A DNA stretch of 64,000 nucleotides from the NCBI GenBank assembly GCA_009692205.1, contig SHZR01000010.1:16531-80530 (forward strand). Direction: 5' to 3'. Below are positions 25,167 to 32,265 of the stretch, in pieces. The stretch is from Gemmatimonadota bacterium (GTDB taxonomy: Bacteria; Gemmatimonadota; Gemmatimonadetes; Longimicrobiales; Gaopeijiaceae). The notes under the pieces were generated by a model. It searched no databases. It worked only from the letters and a program-made list of their open reading frames with translations, and was not told where the DNA came from. Numbering within the stretch: the stretch's first letter is position 1; every line of letters starts with the position of its first letter. The position numbers and the translations under genes were made by a program.

Positions 25167-28001
25167 CTAGGCCCGCGCGGCGCCCCGGCGCAGGGTCTCC
25201 GCGAGGTAGCGCCCCGTCGCGCTCTCCGGCACGCCGGCCACCGTCTCTGGCCTCCCCATGGCCACGACTTCCCCGCCCCGGCTCCCCGCACCTGGCCCCA
25301 GGTCGATCAGCCAGTCCGCAGCCCCGATCACGTCGAGGTTGTGCTCGATGACGAGCACCGTATTGCCGGCCTCCACCAGGCGGTCGAGCACGTCCATGAG
25401 GTTGGCCACGTCCTCCCCCGACAGGCCTGTGGTCGGCTCGTCCAGGATGTAGAGCTTCCGGCCCTTCTTGCCCGCCGCGCCGGCGAGCTCGCGCGCAATC
25501 TTCAGCCGCTGCGACTCGCCGCCGGACAGCGTGGTCGCCGGCTGGCCCAAGCGGAGGTAGCCGAGCCCCACCTGCTGCAGATGCCAGAGCGCACGGCCCA
25601 GCTTCCGCTCGCGGATGAAGAAGCGGATGGCCTCGTCGACCGTGAGGTCGAGGACTTCGGATACGTTGCGTCCACGTACCTTCACGTCCAGCAGCTCGCG
25701 CTTGTAGCGCTTCCCGCCGCACGCGTCACAGGGGACGAACACGTCCGCCATGAAGACCATCTCGATCTCGACCTGTCCGGCGCCGCCGCACTCCTCGCAC
25801 CGACCCCCGGCCACGTTGAAGCTGAAGTGCCCCGGGCCGTATTTCCGTTCCCGCGCGAGCGGATGCTCCGCGAAGATCTTCCGGACCTCGTCCCACGCCT
25901 TCACGTACGTGACCGGATTGGAGCGCGGGGTTCGCCCGATCGGGGACTGGTCCACGAGCACGACCTCTTCAATGTGCGAGAGGCCCTCGAGCGCGTCGTA
26001 CTCGCCGACAGCCTCCCCGAGGTGCTCCTTGGCCGTCGTGCGACCGGCCAGCTCGCGCTCCACGGCGCGGTAGAGCACGTCGTGGACGAGCGTCGACTTC
26101 CCCGAGCCCGAGACGCCACTCACCACGGTCAGCGTGCCGAGCGGAATGTCGATGTCGACGCCGCGCAGGTTGTGCTGGCGCGCACCCCGGAGGGTCAGGC
26201 ACGCGCCGTCCACCTTGCGGCGGCGCGAGGTGACGCCCTCCGAGCGCCCCGACAAGTAGCGGCCGGTGGCGGTATCCGCCGCCTCCAACGCGGCCGGCGG
26301 GCCCTCGAACACGACCTGGCCTCCGTGCTCCCCCGAGCCCGGACCGAGCTCGACGACGTGGTCCGCGGAGCGGATCGCCTGCGGGTCGTGCTCGACGACG
26401 ATCACGGTGTTGCCCGCGGCGCTGAGGCGCGCGAGCAGCGTCAGGAGCGCGGCGGTGTCTTTCGGGTGCAGCCCGACCGTGGGCTCGTCGAGCACGTACA
26501 GCGTATCCACGAGCGCCGCGCCCAGGGAATTGGCGAGGCTGATGCGCTGCGCCTCACCTCCGGAGAGCGAGCGCGTCTGCCGCGAGAGCGTCAGGTACCC
26601 GAGACCGACGTCCACCAGGAAGCCGACGCGCGCGCGCAGTTCGCGCAGGAGCGTCTCGGCGATCTCAGCTTCCATGGGCGTGAGCTCGACGCTCTCGATC
26701 CAGGAGCGGAGATCCTCGAGCGGCAGGTCGGAGATGGCGGCGATGGTCCGCTCGCCGACCCGCACCCTCAGGGCCTCCGCGCGTAGGCGCGCGCCGCCGC
26801 ACTCGCGACAGCTGTTCGGGCTCTGGTACTGCCGGAGGAAGACGCGGATGTACTGCTTGTAGCGCTTCTTCTCCCTCGAAACGAGGAACGGAACGACACC
26901 CTTGAACCCCTTCGTGCCGTAGAGCACCGCGTCACGGAACGCCTCCGGGAGGGTCTCCCACGCGGCGTCGAACGGCACCTTCCGGGCTAAGGTGAACGCC
27001 TTCAGCCTCTCGCGCTCCTTCTTGTAGCGGGGCTTCGTCCACGGATCGACCGCGCCGTCCGCGATGGAGAGCGACGCGTTCGGGATGATCAACTCGGGGT
27101 CGTAGTCGAGCGTGGCGCCGAAGCCCGTGCAGAGCTTGCACGATCCGTAGGGGTTGTTGAACGAGAAGAGCGGCGGCCTCGGATCGGCGAAGGCGACGTC
27201 CGGATGTTCGGGGCAGCGGAACCGCTCCGTGAAGCAGAGGCGGGCAGGCACGCCCTTCGGAGGCTCGGCGACTACCACCACCGCCTCGCCGTCCCCCTCG
27301 ACGAAGCACGTCCCGAGCGAGTCCGCGAGACGTCCCGTCTCCTCGCGATCGACCTTCAGGCGATCGACGATGACCAGGAGCTCTTTGGCCGAGGTGACGT
27401 CCACGCCGAGCGCCGCGATGTCGTCCGCCTCGGCGACGGATACGTCGAGCGCCACGCCGTCGGCCAGCACCCGCACGAACCCCATCGCGCGGAGGTTCGA
27501 GATCACGAGCGCGTGCGTGACTCGCTCGCTCATCGGCAGCGGGAACGCAACCTGGATGCGCGTGCCACTCGGGAACGCGAGCACCTGGTCCACCGCCGAG
27601 GTCACCGTATCCGGACGCACGCGCCGGTCGCACTCCGGGCAATGCGTGTGGCCGACGCGAGACCAGAGCAGGCGCAGGTAGTCGTAGACCTCCGTCGCCG
27701 TCCCAACCGTGGACCGGCTCGTCTTGGTCGGGTTCTTCTGCTCGATCGCGACCGCGGGCGAGAGGCCGTCGAGCGAGTCGACAAGCGGCTTCTCCATGCG
27801 CTCGAGGAACTGCTTCGCGTACGTGGAGAGCGACTCGATGTAGCGCCGCTGGCCCTCGGCGTAGAGGGTGTCGAGCGCGAGCGAACTCTTGCCCGATCCG
27901 GAGGGGCCGGTGAGCACGGTCAGCCGACGCCTCGGGATGTCGAGGTCGATGCCCTTCAGGTTGTGCTGACGGGCGCCTCGGATCCGGATGGCATCGAGCA
28001 T
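25167..28001 (-). CDS. uvrA: UvrABC excinuclease subunit A
   Basis: A 944-aa DNA-damage sensor ATPase of nucleotide excision repair. The start is set at ATG 28001, where family homology begins; an in-frame ATG at 28049 would add 16 unlikely residues. ABC domain I has Walker A GPSGSGKSS (32-40) and signature LSGGEAQR; ABC domain II has GVSGSGKST and LSGGESQR. A C4 zinc finger near the second ABC domain (CEECGGAGQV followed by CDACGGKRY) is intact. In the other module the usual first CxxC reads CPEH, paired with CKLC. The segment IEQKNPTKTSRSTVG differs from the classic UvrA wording and points to a distinct UvrA subgroup. It is divergent from the toxin-antitoxin operon. Confidence 0.93.
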   Translation of the reverse strand: MLDAIRIRGARQHNLKGIDLDIPRRRLTVLTGPSGSGKSSLALDTLYAEGQRRYIESLSTYAKQFLERMEKPLVDSLDGLSPAVAIEQKNPTKTSRSTVGTATEVYDYLRLLWSRVGHTHCPECDRRVRPDTVTSAVDQVLAFPSGTRIQVAFPLPMSERVTHALVISNLRAMGFVRVLADGVALDVSVAEADDIAALGVDVTSAKELLVIVDRLKVDREETGRLADSLGTCFVEGDGEAVVVVAEPPKGVPARLCFTERFRCPEHPDVAFADPRPPLFSFNNPYGSCKLCTGFGATLDYDPELIIPNASLSIADGAVDPWTKPRYKKERERLKAFTLARKVPFDAAWETLPEAFRDAVLYGTKGFKGVVPFLVSREKKRYKQYIRVFLRQYQSPNSCRECGGARLRAEALRVRVGERTIAAISDLPLEDLRSWIESVELTPMEAEIAETLLRELRARVGFLVDVGLGYLTLSRQTRSLSGGEAQRISLANSLGAALVDTLYVLDEPTVGLHPKDTAALLTLLARLSAAGNTVIVVEHDPQAIRSADHVVELGPGSGEHGGQVVFEGPPAALEAADTATGRYLSGRSEGVTSRRRKVDGACLTLRGARQHNLRGVDIDIPLGTLTVVSGVSGSGKSTLVHDVLYRAVERELAGRTTAKEHLGEAVGEYDALEGLSHIEEVVLVDQSPIGRTPRSNPVTYVKAWDEVRKIFAEHPLARERKYGPGHFSFNVAGGRCEECGGAGQVEIEMVFMADVFVPCDACGGKRYKRELLDVKVRGRNVSEVLDLTVDEAIRFFIRERKLGRALWHLQQVGLGYLRLGQPATTLSGGESQRLKIARELAGAAGKKGRKLYILDEPTTGLSGEDVANLMDVLDRLVEAGNTVLVIEHNLDVIGAADWLIDLGPGAGSRGGEVVAMGRPETVAGVPESATGRYLAETLRRGAARA

Positions 28002-28099
28002 GGAGAGGATGATAAAGCAACGGGGTGCGTTCGAGGCCCGTGCGTCCATCGCACGGGCCCGCTCGAGGCAACAAGGTCCAGGGCTGCCGCCGGCTACCG

Positions 28100-28144
28100 T
28101 TGGAGCGACAGGCCTGAGTGCATATCATTTTGCTATCACTTCGC
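28100..28144 (+). promoter_or_regulatory. Candidate promoter and tandem-repeat operator of the FitAB-like module
   Basis: An A/T-rich patch sits directly upstream of the antitoxin. TTGGAG (28100-28105), 17 nt and TATCAT (28123-28128) form a plausible promoter. Two adjacent 11-bp repeats, TATCATTTTGC (28123-28133) and TATCACTTCGC (28134-28144), match at 9 of 11 positions and cover the -10. One-turn spacing suits binding by a ribbon-helix-helix antitoxin and autorepression. Confidence 0.5.
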
Positions 28145-28161
28145 TACCTATGGGATAGGCC

Positions 28162-28404
28162 ATGGCCGATGTCGCACTGAGGGGGGTCCCCGCGGAGGTC
28201 CATCGAGCGCTACGCGACGCTGCGGACCGGAATCACCGCAGCCTGAACGGAGAGATCCTCGCGAGGCTGGAGGCGTCGGTCCGCTCTGCGCCTACGGACG
28301 TCGTCGAGCTGCTGGCCCGCATCAAGGAGCGAGGCCGTCGCACGCAGCTCGCCTCGCTGAGTGACGTCGCTCTGCGTGAGCTCGAGAGCGCGGGGCGCGA
28401 GTGA
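28162..28404 (+). CDS. FitA-like ribbon-helix-helix antitoxin
   Basis: An 80-aa protein. Residues 1-40 (VALRGVPAEVHRALRDAADR, then NHRSLNGEILARLEASV) fit the FitA/Arc ribbon-helix-helix DNA-binding pattern. The C-terminal half is helical and charged and would wrap the toxin. It precedes a PIN-domain gene with a GTGA overlap, the standard antitoxin-first order. It is probably autoregulated through the 11-bp repeats upstream. Confidence 0.82.
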   Translation: MADVALRGVPAEVHRALRDAADRNHRSLNGEILARLEASVRSAPTDVVELLARIKERGRRTQLASLSDVALRELESAGRE

Positions 28405-28799
28405 TCGTCGTCGACACCAACGTCATGGTGTACCTGCTGGCGGGAGAGGGGCCCCGCGCCGACCGCGCCGCCGATCTCCTGCTCCGCGATCCGGAGTGGG
28501 CCGCCCCGCCGATTCTGCTCGGCGAGCTGAGGAACGTCTTGGCGGGTTCCGTGCGACGGGGTCTGGTCGCGCTGCCCGACGCGTTGTCGATGCAGGACGA
28601 TGCGGCGCTGATCCTCGGTGACCGGACGGCGGGCGTCGACGGGGCCGCCGTGCTGCGAGCCGCGCTCGACCTGGGGCTGAGCGCCTATGACGCTGAGTTC
28701 GTCGTGCTCGCCAGGACGCTCGGCGTCGCGCTAATCACGGAAGATCGCGAGGTGCTTCTGGCCGCCGGAGATGTTGCGGTGCGCCTTAGCGACGACTGA
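28401..28799 (+). CDS. PIN-domain ribonuclease toxin (VapC/FitB-like)
   Basis: A 132-aa PIN-domain protein. The acidic residues expected for Mg-dependent RNA cleavage are present: Asp5 in VVDTNVMVYLL, Glu42 in LLGELRNVL, Asp near 97 in LSAYDAEFVVLA, and Asp in TEDREVLL. The length is typical. The GTG start overlaps the antitoxin stop, so it is translated by coupling. It would cleave RNA (tRNA or rRNA in studied VapCs) when the antitoxin is degraded. Confidence 0.85.
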   Translation: MIVVDTNVMVYLLAGEGPRADRAADLLLRDPEWAAPPILLGELRNVLAGSVRRGLVALPDALSMQDDAALILGDRTAGVDGAAVLRAALDLGLSAYDAEFVVLARTLGVALITEDREVLLAAGDVAVRLSDD

Positions 28800-28847
28800 G
28801 AACGGAAGCCACATTCGGCTCATCCCCACCCCACCGAGACCACACCC

Positions 28848-29339
28848 ATGAGCAAGCTCAACGAGCGCCTGACCCTGATCGCCAACCTATCCGTGGTCGC
28901 GGGCGTGATCTTCCTCGCGACCGAGATGCGCCAGAACACGCGGGCCATCCGGGCGCAGACGCGGGATGCCGTCACGGCAAAGCAGATGGAGTACCTGGGG
29001 TGGCTCGCGACGAGCCCGGAGCTGGCCGCGGCGCTCGGCCAGAGCGAGACCACAAAGTATGACAGCCTGACCAGCGAAGCGCGTTTGCACCTGATCGGCT
29101 ACACCATAGGCCAGCTGCGCGAGGGGGAGAACAGCTTCTATCAGTACGAGAACGGGCTGTTCGGGGAGGAGGAGCTCGGTACGCGAAGCTGGGCGTGGAG
29201 ATACAACCTGATCGACAACCCGACTTCCATCGCCTACCGGCGCGTCTGGGAGACTTACCGGGAGGGCTTCACCCCCCGCTTCCGGGCCGAGATCGACCGC
29301 ATCGTGGCGGACGCGGAGGGCGGAGCGGCTCCGCGCTGA
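28848..29339 (+). CDS. DUF6090-like membrane-anchored hypothetical protein
   Basis: A 163-aa protein. It opens with MSKLNERLTLIANLSVVAGV, one transmembrane helix over about residues 8-26, then IFLATEMRQNTRAIRAQTRD, a pattern common to a family of small proteins in marine bacteria often labelled DUF6090-like. The rest is helical and rich in Trp, Tyr and Arg (SWAWRYNLIDNPTSIAYRRVW). Function is unknown. It stands alone 48 nt after the toxin gene. Confidence 0.6.
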   Translation: MSKLNERLTLIANLSVVAGVIFLATEMRQNTRAIRAQTRDAVTAKQMEYLGWLATSPELAAALGQSETTKYDSLTSEARLHLIGYTIGQLREGENSFYQYENGLFGEEELGTRSWAWRYNLIDNPTSIAYRRVWETYREGFTPRFRAEIDRIVADAEGGAAPR

Positions 29340-29415
29340 TCCTTCGTGGCCGCCTCGCGATGTCTGCACAACGGATCGGGCGGGAAGGCTGTCCTCTCCC
29401 TACGCGTAGGTCTCG

Positions 29416-29470
29416 TGGAACCGCCGGCCGGGTGAAATCGTAGGTCCGGTCAGTTGGAACCGGCGGCCGG
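29416..29470. repeat. Pair of 16-bp direct repeats
   Basis: TGGAACCGCCGGCCGG (29416-29431) and TGGAACCGGCGGCCGG (29455-29470) differ at one base and start 39 bp apart. They lie in the 202-bp gap before the secreted-protein gene at 29542. Each copy contains a GCCGGC-like palindromic core. They might be protein-binding sites. Confidence 0.4.
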
Positions 29471-29541
29471 TTGGCGGGGTCGTCTAATGAGGGCTCGCCC
29501 TGGGAATTGCGCGGTCGAGCCGGTTCACCAAGGAGAAGCGA

Positions 29542-30576
29542 ATGTTTCGGTTGTTCAGGCCCCTCGCGGGTCTCGCGGTCGTGTTCGCCGCTTTGGCTCC
29601 CCTGCCCGCCGCATCACAGGACTGGACGCGGCGGGAGTTTCCGCTGGCGCCCCCCAACTCGCACGACAACTTCGTCGCGCCGTTCTTCGACGGTTTCGTC
29701 GAGAACGAGGACGGCTCGCACACGTTTTCATTCGGCTTCCTGAATCGGAACGAAGCGGATCTGATCGAGATCCCGCTCGGACCCAACAATTACATCGAAC
29801 CGGCCCAGTTCGACGGGGGGCAGCCGACATCGTTCCCGGTCGTTTCATACGGCGGATTCGGCGGACCTCGCGAGCGAGGCGTCTTCGGCGTCACGGTCCC
29901 CGCGGACTACGAAGGAGACGTCTGGTGGACGTTGATCACAGACGGATACGAGACGCGCGTTCCCGGACGCGTGAACTCGCCCGGTCTACTCCTGAAGGGC
30001 GCGTACAAGCTCAGCTTGTCGCCGCAGGCGGAAGGCTCGATGCGGCCTTCGATTCGCTTCACGAGGGACGGCCCCGAGGGGATCGGCGTCGTGGGTATCC
30101 GTAGGTCCGAGAGGCTCACCACCAAGGTGGGCCAGCCGGTCGAGGTTCAGTTCTGGGCCTTCGATCGCGGCGATCGAGAGCTCAAGGACGTCAACATGAC
30201 GCTCTGGAAGCACCAGGGACCGGTGGGCGCCCCGATCGCCTTCGAGTCGCGGGTGGACAGCCTCACGCTGCCGGGCGGAGGCCGCGGCCCCCCCCCTCCG
30301 GGCGCCGCGGGAGCTCCGCCCGCTGCGGGAGCGCCGGCAGGACGTGGCGGCGGCAGAGGTCGTGTCCAGGCTCCTGGCCCCGTAGATCAGGGCCAGTCCA
30401 TTCGTCTTCCGATCACGGGGCCGAACGCCAATACCGGCCGGTTTGCGGCCACGTTCGCTACCCCCGGGGAATACGTGATCCGTATCCGGGTCGACAACTT
30501 CACCACGGGGGACAGCGCCCCGGGGAACCAGTGCTGCTGGTCCAACGGCTATGTCGCGGTAAGTGTCACACAGTAG
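29542..30576 (+). CDS. Secreted protein of unknown function with Gly/Arg-rich segment
   Basis: A 344-aa protein with a clear signal peptide (MFRLFRPLAGLAVVFAALAP, cleavage after about residue 25, ASQ) and a strong Shine-Dalgarno (AAGGAG, 7 nt before ATG). The mature part is beta-rich (FVAPFFDGFVENEDGSHTFS, TVPADYEGDVWWTLI). It carries a Pro/Gly/Ala/Arg low-complexity segment at about 247-283 and ends with a beta domain containing a vicinal Cys pair, GNQCCWSNGYVAVSV. I do not recognise a family. It is followed at 40 bp by the cytochrome c/monooxygenase-like gene and is probably its partner. Confidence 0.65.
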   Translation: MFRLFRPLAGLAVVFAALAPLPAASQDWTRREFPLAPPNSHDNFVAPFFDGFVENEDGSHTFSFGFLNRNEADLIEIPLGPNNYIEPAQFDGGQPTSFPVVSYGGFGGPRERGVFGVTVPADYEGDVWWTLITDGYETRVPGRVNSPGLLLKGAYKLSLSPQAEGSMRPSIRFTRDGPEGIGVVGIRRSERLTTKVGQPVEVQFWAFDRGDRELKDVNMTLWKHQGPVGAPIAFESRVDSLTLPGGGRGPPPPGAAGAPPAAGAPAGRGGGRGRVQAPGPVDQGQSIRLPITGPNANTGRFAATFATPGEYVIRIRVDNFTTGDSAPGNQCCWSNGYVAVSVTQ

Positions 30577-30616
30577 ATTGGATGTTCCACGGGGTCACTT
30601 CAGTAGGGAGCGGACC

Positions 30617-31972
30617 ATGCAGCTCGTATCGATCGATCGCCTGATCACACGGGTGGTGATGTCGGGCACTCTCGCGGTGCTCGCCACGTTCACACCTGGC
30701 CAGGTGACGGCGCAGCAGAGCGCGGCACGATTCGCCGCCGTGGCGCCGATTGAGCGCGAGGTGACCTTCGCGGGTGACGTCGCGGAGATCCTCCAGCAGA
30801 ACTGCCAGGTCTGCCATCAGCCCGGTGGCATCGGGCCGATGTCCCTTCTGACCTATCAGGAGGCGCGGCGCTGGGCGGCCCGGATCAAGACCCAGGTCGA
30901 GCAGCGTGAGATGCCGCCTTATCAGTACGACACCGACGTCGGCATTCAGGACCTCAAGTACGATCCGCGCCTCAGCGAGCAGGACATCCAGACGATCGCC
31001 GCGTGGGTGGAACAGGGGGCGCCGGAAGGTGACCCGGCCCTCGCGCCGCCGCCCGTTGTATGGCCCGATCCGACCCGGTTTCGCATGGCGGATCAGTTCG
31101 GACCGCCCGACGTGATCGTCCGTTCCGATCCCTACACCGTCCCGGCGGGCGGTCAGGACCGGTGGTGGCAGCCTGTCGTAGATACCGGCATCACGGGGAA
31201 CCGCTGCATCCGCGCGATCGAGACGAAGCCGTCCGTGGCGGGCCGCTCGGTCACGCATCACGCGAACTCCAGCTGGCGCGGGGCCGAAGCGGGCGGCGGG
31301 GGACAGCTCTCGGAGTACGCGCTCGGGAAGATCGGTGAGATCATCCCGGAGGGGGCCTGCCGTACCGCACCCGCCAACGGTCAGGTGGCGTTCGACATCC
31401 ACTATTGGCCGAAAGACGTCGAGGTAGCCAACGACCAGGTGGAGATCGGCATTTGGTTCTACCCTGAGGACTACACGGGGGCGTATCGCCAGAACCTTAC
31501 GCTGTACTTCCTCAACGGCGGCCGCGGCTTCGACATCGCCCCGCACGGCACCCTGATGACGCAGGGCTTCCATCAGTTCAACACGCCGGTCCGGATCGAC
31601 AGCTGGCAGCCGCACGGCCACACCCGGCTCGTGGCGATGTCCATGCAGATCCTCCGCGCGAATGGCCGGACGGAGAACGTCAGCATGGTCTCCAACTGGA
31701 GCGCGCTCTGGCACCACAGCCACATCTACGCGGATGACGCGGCGCCGCTCCTGAACGTCGGCGACAAGCTTCTGTTGACCGGGTGGTACGACAACACGGA
31801 GAACAACAAATACAATCCCGATCCGGACCAGTGGGTCAGCATCGGCGACCGGACCGCGGACGAGATGTCCCACGCCTGGATCGCGGTCACCCACCTGGAC
31901 GAAGAGGGCTACCAGGAGATCGTCGAGCAGCGTGCAGCAAGACGCCGGCTCGCGAGCGAGCAGCAGGACTAA
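30617..31972 (+). CDS. Secreted mono-heme cytochrome c / copper type II monooxygenase-like protein
   Basis: A 451-aa protein. ATG 30617 follows GGGAG and gives a signal peptide (cleavage near 32, VTAQQ). A heme c motif, CQVCH, is at 63-67 in QQNCQVCHQPGGIGPMSLL. After about 160 residues comes a domain with His-rich segments at the positions expected of ascorbate-dependent (PHM-like) copper monooxygenases: VTHHANSSW (His214-215), QPHGHTRLVAMSM and WHHSHIYADD. The protein may oxidise a small organic substrate using electrons passed through its heme. Copper ligands are inferred from pattern only. Two hairpins follow the stop. Confidence 0.72.
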   Translation: MQLVSIDRLITRVVMSGTLAVLATFTPGQVTAQQSAARFAAVAPIEREVTFAGDVAEILQQNCQVCHQPGGIGPMSLLTYQEARRWAARIKTQVEQREMPPYQYDTDVGIQDLKYDPRLSEQDIQTIAAWVEQGAPEGDPALAPPPVVWPDPTRFRMADQFGPPDVIVRSDPYTVPAGGQDRWWQPVVDTGITGNRCIRAIETKPSVAGRSVTHHANSSWRGAEAGGGGQLSEYALGKIGEIIPEGACRTAPANGQVAFDIHYWPKDVEVANDQVEIGIWFYPEDYTGAYRQNLTLYFLNGGRGFDIAPHGTLMTQGFHQFNTPVRIDSWQPHGHTRLVAMSMQILRANGRTENVSMVSNWSALWHHSHIYADDAAPLLNVGDKLLLTGWYDNTENNKYNPDPDQWVSIGDRTADEMSHAWIAVTHLDEEGYQEIVEQRAARRRLASEQQD

Positions 31973-31994
31973 CGCTCAGCAGGTAGAAGGACAC

Positions 31995-32030
31995 GAGCCG
32001 CGGGCGGGTCGAAAGACCAGCCCGCGGCTC
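31995..32030 (+). terminator. GAAA-capped terminator hairpin after the cytochrome c gene
   Basis: GAGCCGCGGGC (31995-32005) pairs perfectly with GCCCGCGGCTC (32020-32030), and GGTC/GACC extends the stem to a GAAA tetraloop. It is a very stable structure 23 nt after the stop. The downstream sequence is only moderately T-rich. Confidence 0.65.
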
Positions 32031-32033
32031 GAT

Positions 32034-32067
32034 GCTTTGGGGCACGTCAGCCTTGACGCCCCAAAGC
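32034..32067. repeat. Second inverted repeat upstream of the his leader
   Basis: GCTTTGGGG (32034-32042) pairs with CCCCAAAGC (32059-32067), and CGTCA with TGACG inside it, leaving a two-base bulge and a 4-nt loop. It directly follows the previous hairpin and contains the TTGACG candidate -35 of the his leader. It may be a second terminator or an operator. Confidence 0.5.
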
Positions 32068-32081
32068 CCCCACCGCAACTT
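32053..32081 (+). promoter_or_regulatory. Candidate promoter for the his leader transcript
   Basis: TTGACG (32053-32058), a 17-nt spacer and CAACTT (32076-32081) form a weak sigma70-like promoter. A start site 7-9 nt downstream would fall at about 32088-32090, immediately before the leader-peptide ATG (32091). This would explain the absence of a Shine-Dalgarno there. The -10 match is poor, so this is tentative. Confidence 0.3.
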
Positions 32082-32090
32082 GGGCGTCCT

Positions 32091-32168
32091 ATGAACACTA
32101 GGATCCACGTCCGGCACCATCATCATCACGCGGCCCACACGGGTTGCGGAAAGGTCGTGCGCGCTTAG
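32091..32168 (+). CDS. hisL: Histidine-operon leader peptide
   Basis: A 25-codon ORF reading M-N-T-R-I-H-V-R, then five consecutive His (codons 9-13, nt 32115-32129), A-A-H-T-G-C-G-K-V-V-R-A and stop (TAG 32166-32168). Seven of the 25 codons are His. It lies 97 bp before hisG and is followed by a terminator, as in proteobacterial his leaders where ribosome stalling at His codons reports charged tRNA-His. No convincing Shine-Dalgarno is seen. The peptide itself should have no function. The combination of a His run, position and RNA structure makes the call strong even though the ORF is short. Confidence 0.88.
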   Translation: MNTRIHVRHHHHHAAHTGCGKVVRA

Positions 32169-32230
32169 GACGTAGAATCCCAGAGCAGGCACCCACCGCG
32201 GCCCGTCAGAGACGGGGCGCGGTTTTTTTT
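32129..32230 (+). promoter_or_regulatory. Transcription attenuator of the his operon (mutually exclusive RNA arms and terminator)
   Basis: Four arms can be drawn. Arm 1 is 32129-32136 (CGCGGCCC), directly after the His-codon run. Arm 2 is 32139-32149 (ACGGGTTGCGG). Arm 3 is 32196-32207 (CCGCGGCCCGTC). Arm 4 is 32211-32222 (GACGGGGCGCGG), followed by eight T (32223-32230). Arms 3 and 4 form a 12-bp terminator stem with one G-G mismatch and an AGA loop. Arms 2 and 3 can form an 11-bp antiterminator (nine Watson-Crick and two G-U pairs). Arms 1 and 2 form an 8-bp hairpin with an ACAC loop. Arm 1 is identical to the core of arm 3. A ribosome stalled at the His codons would mask arm 1, freeing arm 2 to capture arm 3 and allow read-through into hisG. 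Confidence 0.85.
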
Positions 32231-32265
32231 CGCAGTCGACGAAACGACGAGAAGGACGAAACCTG

